From: Anaerolineae bacterium
GTDB lineage: Bacteria > Chloroflexota > Anaerolineae > Aggregatilineales > Ch27
Direction: 5' to 3'
Length of the DNA: 64,000 bases
NCBI GenBank assembly: GCA_013178165.1
Contig: JABLXG010000005.1
Coordinates: forward strand, 1 to 64,000
Positions 60,320-64,000 of the stretch are shown in pieces. Made by a program: the position numbers and the translations under genes. Below the pieces are notes generated by a model that was not told where the DNA came from, searched no databases, and saw only the letters and a list, made by a program, of their open reading frames with translations. Each line of letters begins with the position of its first letter. Within the stretch, counting starts at the first letter, position 1.

Positions 60320-62056
60320 ATGCGTCGCTGGATCCGTTTTATCGTGCTGGTGTTATTGGTGAGCGGCCTGTTGCCGGGAAATGTCCTGGCCCAGGGTGGT
60401 GGGACAGCCTGCCCCGTGATGGTCCAGTCCGCGCTGATGATGGCGGGGCAGCTGTGCGCCGGGACGGGACGTAACCAGGTCTGTTACGGGCACGCCCTGG
60501 TGGCGGCAGAGCCGCAACCGGGTGCAGCGATCCGTTTTGCCGCGCTGGGCGACCTGGCTGACGTAGCTGGTATCCAGCGGCTGATCACGCACCCGCTGGA
60601 CCCGGCTACCGGTCAATGGGGCATTGCCCTGCTCAAGCTGCAGGCTAACCTACCGGACACCCTGCCCGGCCAGAACGTAACCGTGGTTGCCTTCGGGGAT
60701 GCGTCGCTGGCGATGGTCGCCGGGTCAGGCGACGCAGGCGGCCTGCAGGAGGTAGCCGTACGCGCCGGGACGATGGTGGTCAACGAGCCGTCGCTGGCCG
60801 GGATGCCATTTGCCGGGCCGCTGGGCGATACCACCCTCACGGCGCTGGGGCGGCTGGGCGATGACCTGTGGGTCTACGTGCAGTTGCCGGACGGCCAGCG
60901 CGGCTGGGTGATGACGATGATGGTCACCAGCGACTTCCGGTCGCTGCCAGTCGTTGACGCAACCGGCCAGATTGTCGAAGGAGCGGGCGGCGCGGCAGGC
61001 GGCGCTTACGTGCTGACGACCGGGCTGGGCGAGCCGCCCTGTGCCCAGGCGCCGAACGGCCTGCTGGTACAGACGCCCGACGGTGCACCGGAAGTGGCGC
61101 TCACCTTCAACGGCGCGGAGTTGCTGCTCAGTTCCACCGTCTATCTGACCGCGCAACCGAGCAGCGCCACCTTCAACGGCGAAATGACCATCGCCGTGCT
61201 GGAAGGGCAGGCCACTGTCACCGCCCTGGGGATGAGCGTGACCGTCCCCGCCGGGGCGCAGACGCGGCTGGTGCTGGCCCCGGATGGCATCGTCGCCTCA
61301 CCGCCCTTCCCGCCGGAGCCGTATGATTACACCCGGATGCAGAACCTGCCGCTGAGCCTGCTGGAGCGACCGATCGCCCCGCCACCTCCAGCGGAGGGGC
61401 TGACCGGCGGCGGTGCTACCAGTGGTGGTACAACCGGTGGCGGCGCGGTCACCAACCTGATCTTTAATGGCGACTTTAGCGCCGGAATGGCAGGCTGGAC
61501 AGTAGAGCAGTATTGCCAGAGTTGCGGGATGCAGACCAACATTGACCCCACCTTTGGCGATTACCTGGCCTGGGCGCGGGACAACAGCGGGGCCAGCGGG
61601 TCGGCGCTCTGGGCGCGCCAGCCGCTGGGCATCGATATGGCCACCTGCCGCGACCTGCACATCGAATTTGACGTGCGTGTGGACTGGCACACCCTGCCTA
61701 ACAGCGGCTGGTGGACAGACGAGCACGGCGGTAATGGTGAATATCCGGTTATGGTCAGGCTGGCCTTCATGCCTGCTTTCCAGGGGTCGCAGTTTGACTG
61801 GGCACGCGGCTTCCTGATCACCCATGACGGCACGACCAAGGCCACCAACTGGGTTCCAGTGCCGGGCAATACCTGGTGGCATTACGAGGCGGACGTGCTT
61901 TCACCCTCGGAGTGGGTGGACGCCTTCGGGAACGTGCTGACCAACCCCGGCGTGCTGACGGACATCTACGTTGGCGGCAGCGGCTGGGACTTCGTTGGCG
62001 CGATCGATAACATCGTCCTGACCGGCACGGGCTGTGTGGTCACCACACAGCGCTAG
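60320..62056 (+). CDS. Secreted protein with SH3-like and C-terminal beta-sandwich region
   Basis: A 578-aa protein. A signal peptide (RRWIRFIVLVLLVSGLLPGNVLAQ) is followed by a Cys-rich region, and around residues 150-215 an SH3-like unit (VVNEPSLAGMPFAGPLGDTTLTALGRLGDDLWVYVQLPDGQRGWVMTMMV). A Gly/Thr-rich linker (LTGGGATSGGTTGGG) leads to ~190 residues that look like a carbohydrate-binding or jelly-roll domain (NLIFNGDFSAGMAGWTVEQY ... GWDFVGAIDNIVLTG). The N-terminal SH3-like part suggests cell-wall or surface binding. Not a recognised family. Confidence 0.75.
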   Translation: MRRWIRFIVLVLLVSGLLPGNVLAQGGGTACPVMVQSALMMAGQLCAGTGRNQVCYGHALVAAEPQPGAAIRFAALGDLADVAGIQRLITHPLDPATGQWGIALLKLQANLPDTLPGQNVTVVAFGDASLAMVAGSGDAGGLQEVAVRAGTMVVNEPSLAGMPFAGPLGDTTLTALGRLGDDLWVYVQLPDGQRGWVMTMMVTSDFRSLPVVDATGQIVEGAGGAAGGAYVLTTGLGEPPCAQAPNGLLVQTPDGAPEVALTFNGAELLLSSTVYLTAQPSSATFNGEMTIAVLEGQATVTALGMSVTVPAGAQTRLVLAPDGIVASPPFPPEPYDYTRMQNLPLSLLERPIAPPPPAEGLTGGGATSGGTTGGGAVTNLIFNGDFSAGMAGWTVEQYCQSCGMQTNIDPTFGDYLAWARDNSGASGSALWARQPLGIDMATCRDLHIEFDVRVDWHTLPNSGWWTDEHGGNGEYPVMVRLAFMPAFQGSQFDWARGFLITHDGTTKATNWVPVPGNTWWHYEADVLSPSEWVDAFGNVLTNPGVLTDIYVGGSGWDFVGAIDNIVLTGTGCVVTTQR

Positions 62057-62140
62057 CGCTCTGGTCCCGGCGATGCGTCGCGGGCGTCGCCGGGACGTGT
62101 TCTGCCTCATGCGCCGTGCGCCGTGCGGCAGAGTGTCCCG

Positions 62141-62149
62141 TGCTATAAT
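62141..62149 (+). promoter_or_regulatory. Extended -10 promoter of the ABC transporter genes
   Basis: TGCTATAAT: a perfect TATAAT with the TG-n extension, 75 nt before ATG 62224. An extended -10 does not need a strong -35; none is seen. Confidence 0.6.
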
Positions 62150-62223
62150 CACCATTGTCCGGCCAGCCCCCGTCCGGGTGCGGCGGGCAACCCTTCCGAA
62201 TCATCCAGGTGAGGAGAGGCAAC

Positions 62224-63372
62224 ATGAAGAAGAGTCTGGCGGTTTTGCTGCTCGTTGCACTGCTGCTTTCGATCACGCCTGTTTTGGCCCAGGGCGGCGA
62301 TACGCTGACCCTCCTCTGCACGCCGCAGGAGGACTGGTGCGTGGCCATGACCCAGGCCTTCCAGGAGCAGACGGGCATTGTCACCTCCTACGTCCGTATG
62401 TCTTCCGGCGAGGCGCTGGCCCGCCTGCGGGCGACAGCCGGGAACCCGGAGTTCTCCGTCTGGTGGGGCGGCCCGGCGGATACCTTCTTTGCCGCCGCGG
62501 ATGAAGGGCTACTGGAACCGTATGATTCCCCCAATGCTCAGCTGATCGATCCCAAGTACCGGGATGCAGAAGGCAAGACCTGGACGGGCGTTTACGTCGG
62601 CGTGCTGGGCTTCTGCTCCAACAAGCAGATTTTGGAAGAACTGGGCGTTGAACCGCCGACCTCCTGGCAGGACCTCCTCAACCCGGCCCTGCAGGGCAAT
62701 GTTGCCATGGCCCACCCGGCCACTTCCGGCACGGCCTTCACCGCTTTCTGGACGAACGTGACCCTGGCCGCTGACGCCCTGGAACGCGCCGCCATGGAAG
62801 AGCAGGGCATGGATGAGGAAGCCATCGCCGAGGCCCTGGCCGCTGGCGAATACGTCGGCGCGGGCTACGACGAGACCGGCGCTCCCACCCAGGAGGCCAT
62901 CGACAACGCCTTCGCTTACTTCGCCCAGCTGCACCAGAACATCCTGCAGTACACCCGTTCCGGCGCAGCGCCGGGCCGGATGGCTGGCGCGGGCGAGATC
63001 GCCGTCGCCATCATCTTCTCCCATGACTGCGTCAAGCTGCAGCAGGAAGGCTTCGCCGATATCCTGGTCACCACCTTCCCGGAGGAAGGCACCGGCTATG
63101 AGATCGGTGGCATGGCCATCATCAAGGGCGCTGCGGAACCGGAAGCCGCCCGCGCCTGGTACGAGTGGGCGCTGACCGCGGAGGCGCAGGCCATTGGCCC
63201 GACGGTCAACAGCCTGCAGCTGCCGACCAACCCTGAGGCCCCGGTCTCCGAGCTATCGGTCAAGCTGGATGAGGTCAACCTGCTGAACTACAACTTTGTC
63301 GCGGCGGGCGCCAATCGCACAGCGATCGTCGAGCGCTTCGACGCCGAAATCGCGCCGGAGCCGGTCGAGTAA
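62224..63372 (+). CDS. ABC-transporter substrate-binding protein, iron(III)/sulfate-type
   Basis: A 382-aa protein. A signal peptide (KKSLAVLLLVALLLSITPVLAQ) with cleavage after ALA-type residues; no lipobox Cys. The mature start LTLLCTPQEDWCVAMTQAFQEQTGIVTSYVRMSSGEALARL is the type-2 periplasmic fold, followed by QPP-like GVYVGVLGFCSNKQIL and a lobe-2 hinge. Fe(3+)-binding AfuA-type proteins look like this. The permease gene follows at 63463, so it is an operon. Confidence 0.88.
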   Translation: MKKSLAVLLLVALLLSITPVLAQGGDTLTLLCTPQEDWCVAMTQAFQEQTGIVTSYVRMSSGEALARLRATAGNPEFSVWWGGPADTFFAAADEGLLEPYDSPNAQLIDPKYRDAEGKTWTGVYVGVLGFCSNKQILEELGVEPPTSWQDLLNPALQGNVAMAHPATSGTAFTAFWTNVTLAADALERAAMEEQGMDEEAIAEALAAGEYVGAGYDETGAPTQEAIDNAFAYFAQLHQNILQYTRSGAAPGRMAGAGEIAVAIIFSHDCVKLQQEGFADILVTTFPEEGTGYEIGGMAIIKGAAEPEAARAWYEWALTAEAQAIGPTVNSLQLPTNPEAPVSELSVKLDEVNLLNYNFVAAGANRTAIVERFDAEIAPEPVE

Positions 63373-63403
63373 GCCAGCCCACCGCCGGAAGTTGAAACTA
63401 CGT

Positions 63404-63409
63404 TACAAT
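63404..63409 (+). promoter_or_regulatory. -10-like element before the permease gene
   Basis: TACAAT 53 nt before TTG 63463 and 32 nt after the binding-protein stop. An internal promoter is possible; the -35 is poor. Confidence 0.3.
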
Positions 63410-63462
63410 AGGCCCCCGTCAGCCAGTATGGACGGGGGCCTTGCGTCCAGGGGGAGGTAGCC

Positions 63463-64000
63463 TTGACTATCCTGCGCCGCTACGCCAACCAGTTCCGCCG
63501 CATCTTTCAGGACCCCGTGCTCGCCCTGAGCCTGATCCTGATCACCCTTTTCCTGGTGCTGATGGTCATCCTGCCCATCGGCGCCATGGTCGGGGAGAGC
63601 GCCTCCCCGGAAGGGTTGCCGCTGTTTGCCCATTACGTGACCAGCAGTACCTACCAGACGATCATCATCAATACGGTCGTCATGGGTTTACTGGTGGCCA
63701 CGGCGGGGACGGCGCTGGGCTTTCTGTTCGCCTATGTTCAGGTCAAGGTGAAGGCCCCGCTCAAGCGCTTTATGCATGTGGTGGCCCTGGTGCCGATCAT
63801 CTCGCCGCCGTTTGCTGTGGCCACGGCCACCCTGGTGCTCTTCGGGCGCAACGGGATCATCAGTCGGGGCATCTTTGGCGTGCGTTATGACATCTACGGC
63901 CTGGACGGGTTGACGCTTGTCCTGGCGCTATCCTATTTCACTGTCGCCTATCTCAACCTGAAGGGGATGATGCAGGCGCTGGACCCGGCGCTGGAAGAAG
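63463..64000 (+). CDS. ABC-transporter permease, binding-protein-dependent (partial)
   Basis: At least 179 residues, running off the window. It starts TTG 63463 after GGGGGAGG (about 6 nt spacing) with MTILRRYANQFRRIF, then a strong transmembrane segment (LALSLILITLFLVLMVILPIGA). Later blocks HYVTSSTYQTIIINTVVMGLLVATAGTALGFLFAYV and ALVPIISPPFAVATATLVLFGRNG are typical of iron/thiamine permeases of the AfuB/FbpB type, which carry two such units in one protein. A cognate ATPase should follow outside the window. Confidence 0.85.
   Translation, partial: MTILRRYANQFRRIFQDPVLALSLILITLFLVLMVILPIGAMVGESASPEGLPLFAHYVTSSTYQTIIINTVVMGLLVATAGTALGFLFAYVQVKVKAPLKRFMHVVALVPIISPPFAVATATLVLFGRNGIISRGIFGVRYDIYGLDGLTLVLALSYFTVAYLNLKGMMQALDPALEE

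Overview
The window looks like chromosomal DNA of a GC-rich bacterium, most probably a member of the Chloroflexota (Anaerolineae-like). That placement is an inference from protein flavour: the EF-Tu sequence, an unlinked SWIM zinc-finger gene, small DUF951, DUF2007, DUF2089 and SHOCT-like proteins, and tandem cyclic-di-AMP receptors. No rRNA gene is present, so taxonomy cannot be settled from here. Coding density is high. Most genes have a Shine-Dalgarno site, and several show clear sigma-70-type promoters with a 17-base spacer.

Layout. 1-120: end of an insertion sequence (transposase N-terminus on the minus strand plus two subterminal repeats). 133-338: promoter and tRNA-Ile(GAU), tRNA-Ala(UGC). 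394-535: a promoter and a strong terminator bracketing about 107 nt with no convincing protein, a candidate small RNA or attenuated leader, followed by the SWIM gene. 1008-6380: flippase-like membrane protein, FAD oxidoreductase, SagB-type oxidoreductase, ASCH-like protein and UDP-glucose dehydrogenase, which together suggest surface polysaccharide work. 6442-8677: msrB, acpS, a membrane protein and a TIR protein with an N-terminal zinc ribbon.

8968-30849, all on the minus strand, is one uninterrupted str-S10-spc-alpha-L13/S9 superoperon (rpsL to rpsI). It is read from a strong promoter at 31059-31087 with a leader of about 200 nt. infA is missing from its usual place, and tuf carries an apparent single-base frameshift.

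31191-36612: a glycosyltransferase, then a minus-strand cluster in which four proteins share one short helical SHOCT-like module: a DUF2089 zinc-ribbon regulator, a DUF4097 beta-repeat protein and two related small proteins. A 71-aa ORF and a GNAT acetyltransferase sit among them. This looks like an envelope-response module and is the best candidate here for an undescribed system. 36648-37599: a secreted DUF2202 ferritin-like protein with a clean terminator and, upstream, an array of 7-mers spaced exactly 11 nt, typical of an OmpR/PhoB-type operator. 37633-39136: an Arg/Trp-rich 59-aa ORF, an MBL-fold hydrolase and peptide deformylase.

39297-54716: a mix of transport, envelope and housekeeping genes. 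These include an EamA transporter, a VOC dioxygenase-like protein, DUF951, a polymer-forming membrane protein, an NlpC/P60 hydrolase, an MFS transporter, two cyclic-di-AMP receptors, a Trm112-like protein, an SH3/M23 protein, an aldolase, an inositol-phosphatase-like enzyme, a divergent GH13 protein and a GNAT. 54928-64000: an alanine-dehydrogenase/PNT-family protein, a small membrane protein, a triple-PDZ protein with an orphan histidine kinase, a NUDIX hydrolase, a secreted SH3-like protein, and an iron-type ABC substrate-binding protein with its permease, which runs off the window.
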